Shown piece after piece: positions 1-7,737 of a stretch of 64,000 bases of DNA. Source of the stretch: G965267185 sp965267185 (GTDB taxonomy: Bacteria; Pseudomonadota; Alphaproteobacteria; UBA6615); NCBI GenBank assembly GCA_965267185.1, contig OZ253937.1, forward strand, positions 3,782,001 through 3,846,000, given 5' to 3'. How positions within the stretch are numbered: position 1 is the first letter of the stretch; every line of letters starts with the position of its first letter. The notes under the pieces were generated by a model. That model saw only the letters and a list, made by a program, of their open reading frames with translations. It was not told where the DNA came from and searched no databases. The translations under genes and the position numbers were made by a program.

Positions 1-735
1 CGGGTCGCCCCGGTAGAGGGGTAGTCGCGTGTAGGGACTGTTCATGAGCTGCGTGATGATCTGCTGCGGCGGCAGATCGGCGTCGACCATGTCCAAATCG
101 GTACGGTGGGTCATGATATCGCCGACTTCGACGTCGTCGAGATCGAGAACGCCACGCAGCATTACCCCCTCGTGCGCCGACGTCTGGTCGCCGACGGCAT
201 GCAGGCCGACCGCCCCCCGTATCTCCTGCTCACGGGCAGCCTCGCTTTCTTCCGCATCATGATCGCCGAGGAGCTTCAGGAAACCGCGTACAATCACTTC
301 GATTAAGCTGGTCACCGGCGAGAGCAGGGCGACGACCGGTCGCAACACCGGGGCGGTGAGCAGCGCAACTTTGTCGGCGTGACGGATTGCATAGGTTTTC
401 GGGAGAATCTCGGCGAAAATCAGCACGAGCAAGGTCATTACAAATGTCGCGTAGACGACCCCGACATCGCCGAATAGCTCGATAAACACGGCGGTCGCCA
501 GCGCCGACGCCAGAATATTCACCAGATTGTTGCCGACCAGTATCGCGCCGATCAACCGCTCCTGGCGTTCGCGCAGCCTGTTGACGACGCCGGCGCGCCA
601 GTTGCCGTCGTTTTCGAGTTGGTGCATGCGCGGGCGCGAAGCGCCGGTTTGCGCGGTCTCCGAGCCTGAAAAAAAGGCGGAAAAGAACAGCAAAACGATG
701 ATCGCAATCGCGATCAGGATGAACGGGTCACTCAT
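1..735 (-). CDS. CNNM/CBS-domain membrane protein (HlyC/CorC family), 3' end cut by window
   Basis: Reading the minus strand from an ATG at 735 gives 245 residues with no stop before the window edge, so the C-terminus is missing. The N-terminus is a strongly hydrophobic segment followed by the FFSGSET motif typical of the CNNM (DUF21) transmembrane domain. Further hydrophobic segments follow (around residues 60-110, with GNNLVNI and AEILPK). A linker and the beginning of a CBS domain lie at the truncated end (DIMTHRTDL, then YTRLPLY). The family is linked to divalent cation (Mg/Co) efflux or homeostasis at the inner membrane, although 'hemolysin' names persist. It sits 28 bp downstream of aroB on the same strand and is probably cotranscribed with aroK-aroB. 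Identity is secure at family level; the transported ion is not. Confidence 0.9.
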   Translation of the reverse strand, partial: MSDPFILIAIAIIVLLFFSAFFSGSETAQTGASRPRMHQLENDGNWRAGVVNRLRERQERLIGAILVGNNLVNILASALATAVFIELFGDVGVVYATFVMTLLVLIFAEILPKTYAIRHADKVALLTAPVLRPVVALLSPVTSLIEVIVRGFLKLLGDHDAEESEAAREQEIRGAVGLHAVGDQTSAHEGVMLRGVLDLDDVEVGDIMTHRTDLDMVDADLPPQQIITQLMNSPYTRLPLYRGDP

Positions 736-763
736 GGCTAGCTGACATTATCGGTTCCGGAAA

Positions 764-1897
764 TCACGCGGCGAGGGTTTGCTCGAGGATAGCTTCCACG
801 TCGCTAAGTTCGACATCGCGCGCGATGAAAGCGTCGCCGATCGCACGCGCGAGGATGAAGACCGGCCGTCCCTTTGCAACTTTCTTGTCGGACCCCATCA
901 ACGATATCAGGCGCTCAACATCCCATTGTCCCGATGGGTGACCGGGCGGGGCCGTCGGTAGACCGGTCGCTTGCAGATGCCGGCGTACCCTCGCGGTGTC
1001 CTCGGGCGGACACAAATTGAGCCGGGCCGACAGCTCGAACGCCATTACCATGCCGATAGCGACCGCTTCTCCATGAAGCAGTTTTTCGCCGAAGCCGGTT
1101 TCCGCTTCCAGCGCGTGCGCAAACGTATGCCCAAGGTTCAGCAACGCGCGCTGTCCCTTTTCTTGTTCATCTTCGGCCACGATGGCGGCCTTCATGCGGC
1201 AACTTGTGGCGACCGCATGCCGGCGCGCTTGGTGGTCGCCGGCCAGCAGCGCGGTGCCATTGGCCTCGAGCCAGGTGAAGAACTCGGCGTTGCCAAGTAA
1301 TCCGTATTTCACAACCTCGGCGTAGCCGGCCAGTAACTCGCGCTTCGGCAGGGTGTCGAGGGTCTTGGTATCGGCAACGACGAGCCTCGGCTGATAGAAG
1401 TGGCCGATCAGGTTTTTCCCCTGACGGGCGTTGATTGCCGTTTTACCGCCAACCGAGCTATCGACCTGAGCGAGCAGCGTCGTCGGTATTTGTACATAGT
1501 TGATACCGCGCAACAGCGTGCTTGCCGCGAAGCCGGTGAGATCGCCGATAACACCGCCGCCAAGGGCGACGAGCGTGGTCGCCCGCTCAACGCCACGCTG
1601 CAGGAGATCGTCGAGCAAAGACTCAAACTGGCCGTAGGATTTGGTCGCCTCGCCGGCAGGTAGGACAATGGTGTCGTTGCCGATGCCCGCAGTGGCTAGG
1701 CTCGCGGTCAAGCGGTCGCTCAGCAAGGGTGCCACGTTGGTGTCCGTCACGACGAATGCGTGCGGCGTATCGAGCCGCGATGCTATCTCGGCACCAGCGC
1801 TATCGATCAGATCGGGCCCGATCAAGATATCGTAGCTGCGTTGGCCGAGGTCGACGGCTATCCGCTCGTCCGATCTCTTATCCGCTTGCGCTGTCAT
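764..1897 (-). CDS. aroB: 3-dehydroquinate synthase
   Basis: This enzyme is the second step of the shikimate pathway, converting DAHP to 3-dehydroquinate with NAD and a divalent metal in the cytoplasm. The 377-residue length is normal for the family. The glycine-rich NAD site GGGVIGD is at residues 113-119, and the metal ligands expected for the family are visible as Glu194 (in AEVVKYG), His257 (LGHTFAHALE) and His275 (HGEA). The ATG overlaps the stop of aroK by 4 bases, so the two are translationally coupled. Together they make an aroK-aroB-CNNM operon, the usual alphaproteobacterial arrangement. Confidence 0.97.
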   Translation of the reverse strand: MTAQADKRSDERIAVDLGQRSYDILIGPDLIDSAGAEIASRLDTPHAFVVTDTNVAPLLSDRLTASLATAGIGNDTIVLPAGEATKSYGQFESLLDDLLQRGVERATTLVALGGGVIGDLTGFAASTLLRGINYVQIPTTLLAQVDSSVGGKTAINARQGKNLIGHFYQPRLVVADTKTLDTLPKRELLAGYAEVVKYGLLGNAEFFTWLEANGTALLAGDHQARRHAVATSCRMKAAIVAEDEQEKGQRALLNLGHTFAHALEAETGFGEKLLHGEAVAIGMVMAFELSARLNLCPPEDTARVRRHLQATGLPTAPPGHPSGQWDVERLISLMGSDKKVAKGRPVFILARAIGDAFIARDVELSDVEAILEQTLAA

Positions 1898-2490
1898 GAC
1901 GCCCTCTGAGCGCGGTATGCGTCTAGCGCGTCGAGTACGTGCTGCAAGGTTTCTTCCGCTGGTGCCTCGAAGCTGTCGACGACGATGTCGGCCTGTTGGT
2001 AGATCGGATGACGCTGTTCCATGAGGCGGGTCAGTATTTCGCGTGGATCGCCGTCTTTTAAGAGGGGGCGGTCTTGGCGTCGCGACGTCCGGCGCACCAA
2101 TGTGTCGATATCGGCGCGCAGCCAGATGGATATGCCAGTGGCTGCAATGCGCTCGCGCGTTTCGGGGTCCATAAAAGCACCCCCCCCGGTAGCCAGCACG
2201 ATCGGCGGGCCATCGAGCAGGCGAGCAATAACGCGCCGCTCGCCATCGCGAAAACTGGCCTCTCCCAGCCGCTCGAAAATATCTTCGATCGACGATCCGG
2301 CCGCTGCTTCGATCTCATCGTCGGCATCGACGAAAGGCAAACCCAGGCGCGCGGCGACCCGGCGCCCAATCGATGTTTTTCCGGCCCCCATCAGGCCGAC
2401 CATAACGATGGTGTCTTTCGCAGCGTTTGGTGCGCCAGAGGGGCCATCTTGGCCGCTATTGTCGTCGGTTATTTGCTCAGACTCGATCAT
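1894..2490 (-). CDS. aroK: shikimate kinase
   Basis: This is the ATP-dependent kinase that makes shikimate 3-phosphate. The P-loop GLMGAGKTS is at residues 32-40, the acidic DADDEIE stretch that binds shikimate/Mg follows at about 55-61, and the GGG substrate motif is at 102-104. The lid contains RQDRPLL. An N-terminal extension of about 25 polar residues precedes the kinase core. It may be real or could reflect a start chosen too far upstream, but no later in-frame ATG with a better ribosome site is obvious before the core. It is first gene of the aroK-aroB-CNNM operon, and its promoter should lie in 2491-2647, facing the divergent 43-residue protein gene. Confidence 0.95.
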   Translation of the reverse strand: MIESEQITDDNSGQDGPSGAPNAAKDTIVMVGLMGAGKTSIGRRVAARLGLPFVDADDEIEAAAGSSIEDIFERLGEASFRDGERRVIARLLDGPPIVLATGGGAFMDPETRERIAATGISIWLRADIDTLVRRTSRRQDRPLLKDGDPREILTRLMEQRHPIYQQADIVVDSFEAPAEETLQHVLDALDAYRAQRAS

Positions 2491-2647
2491 TCGCTGCTAT
2501 TGTATCACCGCTACGCGGCTTTAGCGCTTGCCGTGGTATCGCCACGTTTGCAACGTACCACAGCGGCGCGGTATCTGTCGCGTGGTGGGGCGAGCACGAC
2601 CCGCCGCCGTAGACGAACGGTTAGTGATATTGGAATAGGCTTTAGGT

Positions 2648-2779
2648 GTGCTGAAACTGCTAGTCGTATTGATTGTGGTGGTGCTGGTCGGAGGCGCTGT
2701 CTTCTTGGCAACCTGGGACATACCGGCACCGAACCAACAAGTTGAAAAGGTGATACCGGATGACCGGTTCCCGCGCTGA
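2648..2779 (+). CDS. 43-residue single-pass membrane protein
   Basis: A GTG start gives 43 residues ending at TGA 2777-2779. Residues 2-22 are an uninterrupted hydrophobic segment (LKLLVVLIVVVLVGGAVFLA), followed by TWDIPAP and a charged tail VEKVIPDDRFPR. It therefore looks like a single membrane anchor with a short polar tail. A TAG stop at 2636-2638 in the same frame rules out a longer form. The last 20 bases overlap, in another frame, the start of the 640-residue exported protein, suggesting translational coupling. The length is below common annotation cut-offs. From memory, small proteins of this look occur upstream of xerD in other alphaproteobacteria, but I cannot verify that here. Function unknown. 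Confidence 0.7.
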   Translation: MLKLLVVLIVVVLVGGAVFLATWDIPAPNQQVEKVIPDDRFPR

Positions 2780-4682
2780 CCAGTGCCTGCGGGCGGCGAT
2801 AATTACCGCCTTTACCGCTGCCGCTTTTCTAATCTCTCATGATACCGGGTTGGCACAGTCGACGGCCCCGGTCTCTTTGATTCCCAAGACGGCGGATCGG
2901 CCCGGTTCCGATCCGGAAGTCCTTAAGGTCGAGCCGGAGGCGCCTGAGATCGTCCGTTCGATCCCCGGCACCACCGATAGCAGCGTTCAAATACGCGGCC
3001 TCGATGCGGTCGATACGGACGCGGTCGGGCTAAGCCAGCAAAATGGCGACTTGCAGACCGACATGTGGCGCGGCACGTCGCGCGCCGTTGCCGAACGTTT
3101 GCTCGCTAGCCTGCCCGAGCGGTTGGCGAGCGACGCGGCGCACGACTTAGCGCGCCGCCTGCTTCTCATCGCGGCCGAACCGCCGGCCGGCGGCCGCGGC
3201 AACGTCAGTCTGGTCAAACTGCGGGCTGAACGGCTCATCGCGCTTGGCGCTGCCGAGGATGCGACGCGTCTGATGCGGGCGGTATCGTCACGATCGGTTC
3301 CTGCAGAACTGGTCGATGTTGCGGTGCAGTCCCGTTTACTGACCTCCGACTTCGCGGGTGCGTGCGAGGCCGTAAATTCCACAAATCTTGGCCGCATATC
3401 CGAGTTCAAGCAAAAGGCGCTCATATTCTGTCAGCTCTTGAACCAGGAGTTCTCGACGGCGGTGTTGGGGCTGGAGCTGCTGCGAGAGCAGAACCTGGCG
3501 CAGGACGCGATATTTTTCGAGCTTTCCAACGCCATCATATCCGGCGCGCCACCGACCCAAGAGCAACTCGGAGTGCCGGGCCAAGCCAACGCCTTGAACC
3601 TCGCCCTTATCCGTCTGGCGGATGGCAGCGTGCCGTCTTGGCTTGTCGAGGCGGCGTCGCCGAGCCTGTTGAAGGCCATTGCCAGTGCGCCCAACGCCGA
3701 TCGTGAAGTCCGCCTGACGGCGGCGCGTGCTGCTGCGCGGTGGGGTGCCCTATCGCCGGCGGAATTGTCGGACGTTTATTCGCTTTTGAATATTGGCGCC
3801 GAAGAAGTAGCGACGATATTGCTGGAACCGGAAACGGCGTCCGAGGGACTGCTCCTGGCGGTTATGTATCTCGCCGCGGAAAGCCAAAACATCCCTGTCG
3901 CCCGGGCCGAGGTTTTACGCGAGATGTGGCGTCTAGCGGGCAAACAGCAGGATTGGCGGCTTGCCGCGAGGCTGACGGCGCCGCAGTTGGGCCGGGTCCA
4001 ACCGGAGACTGCGTTTGCATGGTTCGCCGGTGATGCGATGGCGGCGAGCTTGGCCGCTGGTAACACCGATCTGGCTCTCGATTGGCTCGAAGTCGCCGAA
4101 AGCCGGCGGGTGGCCGACGAAACAGTTGGTGACGCGTTGATCGCCGTCTGGCCGTCGCTGCGGATCGCGACGGCGCCGGAATCAGCAGCGGATGAAAACA
4201 TCGCCCAGGTGCAAACATTTGACTCAACCGAGGGGCCGGATATAGCGACGGTTTCCACTGCGGTGTCGGTTGCGCCAGTCCAAAGCGATCCGGTGCCTTG
4301 GGACGAACGCCGTTTGGCGGAATGGATTGCCGCGCAAGAGACCAAGGGACCACAAGGTGCGACCGCTGTTGCATCTCTTCTGACCTTATTCGACGCTTTG
4401 GAAGAACCGGTCTCCGATGCCCTTTGGTTGCGCGCCGAGGGGGCCGAACTGGCTTCTGCGAACCTGGCGCCGCTCGATGCCTGGATTGGACTCCGGCGTG
4501 CCGCGGAGGCTGGCAAAGTGGCCGAAACGGCGATACATGCGCTGCGCAGCGTGGGTGAGGGCGAGCTCTCACAGCTTCATCCGGCGGTCCTTCACACCGT
4601 TATCAGGGCGTTGCAACGGGTCGGCCTGTCGGATACGGCGCGCGCGTTTGCCCTCGAATTTGCCGTAACAACAGCCCAATGA
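2760..4682 (+). CDS. exported alanine-rich protein of unknown function (640 aa)
   Basis: I do not recognise the family. The N-terminus has a signal peptide (hydrophobic core around residues 11-29, likely cleavage after GLAQ). A Pro/Val-rich linker and then a long, helix-rich Ala/Leu/Glu body follow, without cysteines in repeated patterns or obvious catalytic motifs. The body resembles an alpha-solenoid (HEAT/TPR-like), with many segments of the type LAxRLLLIAAE and LRIA. A Ser/Val/Ala-rich insert near residues 475-515 may separate two domains. It is probably periplasmic. It overlaps the 43-residue membrane protein upstream and xerD downstream (4-base ATGA), so the three form one transcription unit. 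Confidence 0.75.
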   Translation: MTGSRADQCLRAAIITAFTAAAFLISHDTGLAQSTAPVSLIPKTADRPGSDPEVLKVEPEAPEIVRSIPGTTDSSVQIRGLDAVDTDAVGLSQQNGDLQTDMWRGTSRAVAERLLASLPERLASDAAHDLARRLLLIAAEPPAGGRGNVSLVKLRAERLIALGAAEDATRLMRAVSSRSVPAELVDVAVQSRLLTSDFAGACEAVNSTNLGRISEFKQKALIFCQLLNQEFSTAVLGLELLREQNLAQDAIFFELSNAIISGAPPTQEQLGVPGQANALNLALIRLADGSVPSWLVEAASPSLLKAIASAPNADREVRLTAARAAARWGALSPAELSDVYSLLNIGAEEVATILLEPETASEGLLLAVMYLAAESQNIPVARAEVLREMWRLAGKQQDWRLAARLTAPQLGRVQPETAFAWFAGDAMAASLAAGNTDLALDWLEVAESRRVADETVGDALIAVWPSLRIATAPESAADENIAQVQTFDSTEGPDIATVSTAVSVAPVQSDPVPWDERRLAEWIAAQETKGPQGATAVASLLTLFDALEEPVSDALWLRAEGAELASANLAPLDAWIGLRRAAEAGKVAETAIHALRSVGEGELSQLHPAVLHTVIRALQRVGLSDTARAFALEFAVTTAQ

Positions 4683-5671
4683 ACCAAACCGCGTCGCTGC
4701 GCCGTGCCCGCGCCGCCGCGGGTGGTTCCGATCAGCTATCCTCCGAGTCAGTCAGCCGTTATCTCGAGGCGTTCCTCGAAATGCTCATTGCGGAGCGTGG
4801 TGCGGCGGCGAACACCGTTGCGTCTTACAAACGCGATCTCGCCGATTGCGCTTCTGTGCTGATCGGCGCCAAACGATCTCAGAAGGCGGTGTTGGATAGC
4901 GCGAGCACCAGCTCCCTCAGGCGGTATTTGAAATCGCTCGATGCGCGCGGCATGGCGCCGCGGACGGTTGCGCGGCGGATATCCGCGTTGCGTATGTTTT
5001 ACCGTTTTCTCCATGCCGAGGGATTGCGATCCGACGATCCGACCAGCGTGCTCGAAAGCCCCCGGCAAGGCCGCGCGTTGCCGAAGATTCTCAGCGAGAA
5101 CGAGGTGTCGGCGCTGCTCACAACCGCTTCCGAGCGTCCGGGACCTGAGGGACTGCGCCTCAAAGCGCTGGTTGAATTGTGCTACGCGACCGGGCTGAGA
5201 GCGAGCGAATTGGTTGGGCTGCCTTTGGCTGCGGTACAACGCGACCCGCGCGTGATTATTGTGCGCGGCAAAGGCGAGCGCGAGCGCATGGTGCCGTTGA
5301 ACGAGCCGGCACGCGCGGCAATCCGGGCTTACCTGGCGGTGCGTGAAAACTTTCTGCGTAAAGACGAGGGGAACTCCTATTTATTTCCGGGGCGTGCGGG
5401 CCGGCCGATAACGCGGCAGCGCTTCTTTCAACTATTGAAGGAGCTCGCGGGTGCGGCCGGCATTGAATCGCGGCGCGTGAGCCCCCACGTGCTGCGTCAT
5501 GCTTTTGCGACCCATCTCCTCAATCATGATGCCGACTTGCGCAGCGTACAAAAAATGCTGGGCCACGCCGACATATCGACCACACAGATATACACCCATG
5601 TTCTAGACGAACGACTGCGCCAGTTGGTCAACGAACGACATCCGCTTGCTCACGCAGCCACCCCTCATTAG
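4679..5671 (+). CDS. xerD: tyrosine site-specific recombinase XerD
   Basis: This is the partner of XerC in resolving chromosome dimers at dif during division. The length of 330 residues fits the family with a slightly extended N-terminus. An SAM-like core-binding domain (about 25-115) precedes the catalytic domain. The full catalytic set is visible: Arg174 (ATGLRASEL), Lys198 (GKGERE), His270 and Arg273 (HVLRHAFATH), His296 (LGHADIS) and the nucleophile Tyr305 (QIYTHV). The start codon overlaps the previous stop by 4 bases. Position next to accA and divergent from aroK is the standard chromosomal locus, so this is the housekeeping XerD rather than an integron or phage integrase. Confidence 0.95.
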   Translation: MNQTASLRRARAAAGGSDQLSSESVSRYLEAFLEMLIAERGAAANTVASYKRDLADCASVLIGAKRSQKAVLDSASTSSLRRYLKSLDARGMAPRTVARRISALRMFYRFLHAEGLRSDDPTSVLESPRQGRALPKILSENEVSALLTTASERPGPEGLRLKALVELCYATGLRASELVGLPLAAVQRDPRVIIVRGKGERERMVPLNEPARAAIRAYLAVRENFLRKDEGNSYLFPGRAGRPITRQRFFQLLKELAGAAGIESRRVSPHVLRHAFATHLLNHDADLRSVQKMLGHADISTTQIYTHVLDERLRQLVNERHPLAHAATPH

Positions 5672-5680
5672 ATAGCGTCC

Positions 5681-6637
5681 ATGCGTCATTTCTTAGATTT
5701 CGAGAAGCCGATCGCCGAATTGGAAGGCAAAATCGAGGAGCTTCGCCACTTATCCGATGGCGAGGAACTCAATATTGCCGACGAGGTTGGGAAACTGCAG
5801 GCGCAGGCCGAAAGAATGCTGCGTCAGACCTATGGCAAGCTGTCGCCATGGCAGCGGGTACAGGTCGCCCGGCATCCCAACCGGCCCCACACGTCCGATT
5901 ATATCGACGCGCTGATCACCGATTTCACGCCGCTGGCCGGTGATCGCGCCTATTCTGAAGACCGCGCCATTGTTGCTGGGTTGGGCCGTTTTCGCGGCTG
6001 GTCGGTCGCCGTGATCGGTCATGAGAAGGGTAGCGATACGGACGGCCGTATCACTCATAATTTCGGCATGGCGCGCCCGGAAGGCTACCGCAAGGCCCAG
6101 CGCCTCATGGCCTTGGCCGACCGGTTTGGCCTGCCTGTAATTACCCTGGTCGACACGTCCGGCGCTCATCCGGGCGCCGGTGCCGAGGAGCGCGGCCAGG
6201 CGGAAGCCATCGCCGAGACCATCCGCTCCTGCCTGAGCTTGCGAGTGCCGCTGGTCTCCGTTGTGATCGGCGAGGGCGGCTCCGGCGGCGCCATAGCGCT
6301 GGCGGTCGCCAATACCGTCCTGATGCTCGAACACGCGGTATATTCGGTGATCTCGCCAGAAGGCTGTGCCTCGATTCTGTGGCGCGACAGCGAGAAGGCG
6401 CGCGACGCCGCCGAAGCATTGCGCATCACCTCTCACGACCTCTTGGAGCTATCGGTGATCGATGGGGTTATCGACGAGCCGCTCGGCGGCGCTCACCGGG
6501 ATATGGAAGAAGCGGCACGCCTGCTGGGCGAGTCGATCGGCGAGGCCTTGGATGCGTTAAGGCCCCTCGACGGAGATACGTTGCAAGCGAACCGCCGCGA
6601 GAAATTTCTCAAAATGGGACGTTCGGGTCTCGCCTGA
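5681..6637 (+). CDS. accA: acetyl-CoA carboxylase carboxyltransferase subunit alpha
   Basis: AccA pairs with AccD to move the carboxyl group from biotin-BCCP to acetyl-CoA, giving malonyl-CoA for fatty acid synthesis. At 318 residues it is full length. The family pattern is clear from the N-terminal coiled coil (LDFEKPIAELEGKIEEL) through the oxyanion-type glycine motifs GEGGSGGAIA and SPEGCASILWRD in the crotonase-like core. It starts 9 bases after xerD and ends 4 bases before the convergent luciferase-like gene. Confidence 0.97.
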   Translation: MRHFLDFEKPIAELEGKIEELRHLSDGEELNIADEVGKLQAQAERMLRQTYGKLSPWQRVQVARHPNRPHTSDYIDALITDFTPLAGDRAYSEDRAIVAGLGRFRGWSVAVIGHEKGSDTDGRITHNFGMARPEGYRKAQRLMALADRFGLPVITLVDTSGAHPGAGAEERGQAEAIAETIRSCLSLRVPLVSVVIGEGGSGGAIALAVANTVLMLEHAVYSVISPEGCASILWRDSEKARDAAEALRITSHDLLELSVIDGVIDEPLGGAHRDMEEAARLLGESIGEALDALRPLDGDTLQANRREKFLKMGRSGLA

Positions 6638-6641
6638 TCGG

Positions 6642-7646
6642 CTAAGCGAATTGCGGGGCCACCGCCTCGCTGAACAAGGCCAGCGAGCGCGCCGATTCCT
6701 CGTAGCTCAAATCGCCATAAGCGAACCGGCAGACGAAGTAGTTGAGGCCACCGGCCTCGACCTGCCGCGCGATTTCGGCTGCGACCGTCGCCGGAGACCC
6801 GGCAATCACCGCGTCGAGGCCCCGCGCCTCGTCGAAATCGGCGGAATAGGCCAAGGGGGTCTGTCCGAAATGGCGCCATAACTTGGCGAAACTGTCGTAC
6901 CAGGCCGCGTAGGCGCGCCGGGCGATCGTCTCTGCCTCGGTATCGGTCTCGGCGATGTAGATATGCCGTGCCGCGCCCATCTTCGGCAGCGCCGCGTCGG
7001 CGCCATGTTGCGCTCCCCAGGCGGTACGGTAGTGGTCGGTGGCTTCGCGGACGATCGGGCAAGGGGCGTTGCTGATGATGTTGATGCCTTGCTCGGCCGG
7101 CCACTTGGCGCCGTGGGGCGCGGCCACTCCGTACCAGATCGGCGGGTGCGGTCGCTGTTTCGTCGTCAGCGTCATCGGCACTGAGTCGTACGAAAAGTGC
7201 TCACCGCTGTGGGTCAGTTCGGCATTGGTGAGGCCTTTCATTAAGACTTCGAAGGCTTCGACGTAGATCGCCGATGTGGCCTCGGGATCGACGCCGAAAT
7301 AGGCCACTTCAAACGGCGAGATGCCGCGCCCGACACCGAACTCGAAACGGCCGCCGCTAAGCTGATCGAGCATGCAAATTTCCTCGATCAGGCGCAGTGG
7401 GTCGTACAGCGGCAAGCAGTAGACCATCGGACCGAACCGCAAGCGCTTTGTGCGCTGGGCGACGGCAGCGAGAAATACGCTGGGCGACGGTGCCATTCCG
7501 AGTGGCGTCGCGTGGTGTTCTGCCAGATGATAGTTACTGATCCCTGCCGCATCGTAGTCGGCAATCAACCGCAGCCGGTCTTGGTAGACGGTCTCAAGCT
7601 CGGCGCCGGGCCGCTGGTCGAGATGATCGAAAACGCCAAATTCCAT
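6642..7646 (-). CDS. LLM-class flavin-dependent oxidoreductase
   Basis: A 334-residue luciferase-like TIM-barrel protein. Supporting motifs are the N-terminal barrel strand EFGVFDHLDQ, the segment YHLAEHH, the hydrophobic strand RLRFGPMVY, and the hallmark LDQLSGGRFEFGVGRG near residues 95-110. Members use FMN (occasionally F420) as monooxygenases or dehydrogenases on varied substrates, so the reaction cannot be assigned. It is monocistronic, convergent with accA, and lies downstream of secA on the same strand. A perfect 10-bp palindrome (CCACGCGTGG, 7697-7706) lies in its upstream region. Confidence 0.88.
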   Translation of the reverse strand: MEFGVFDHLDQRPGAELETVYQDRLRLIADYDAAGISNYHLAEHHATPLGMAPSPSVFLAAVAQRTKRLRFGPMVYCLPLYDPLRLIEEICMLDQLSGGRFEFGVGRGISPFEVAYFGVDPEATSAIYVEAFEVLMKGLTNAELTHSGEHFSYDSVPMTLTTKQRPHPPIWYGVAAPHGAKWPAEQGINIISNAPCPIVREATDHYRTAWGAQHGADAALPKMGAARHIYIAETDTEAETIARRAYAAWYDSFAKLWRHFGQTPLAYSADFDEARGLDAVIAGSPATVAAEIARQVEAGGLNYFVCRFAYGDLSYEESARSLALFSEAVAPQFA

Positions 7647-7737
7647 TGCCGGGTCCTGCCGTTCCGGTGTTCAGGGGAGCGCTAACTAAAACGCTACCAC
7701 GCGTGGCACAATACTGTGCACGACAGAACGTGGGGGA

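Noticed and set aside
7697..7706. CCACGCGTGG palindrome between secA and the LLM gene as a terminator
   Set aside because: There is no loop and no proper T-run directly after; it could be a regulator site but has no second copy nearby.
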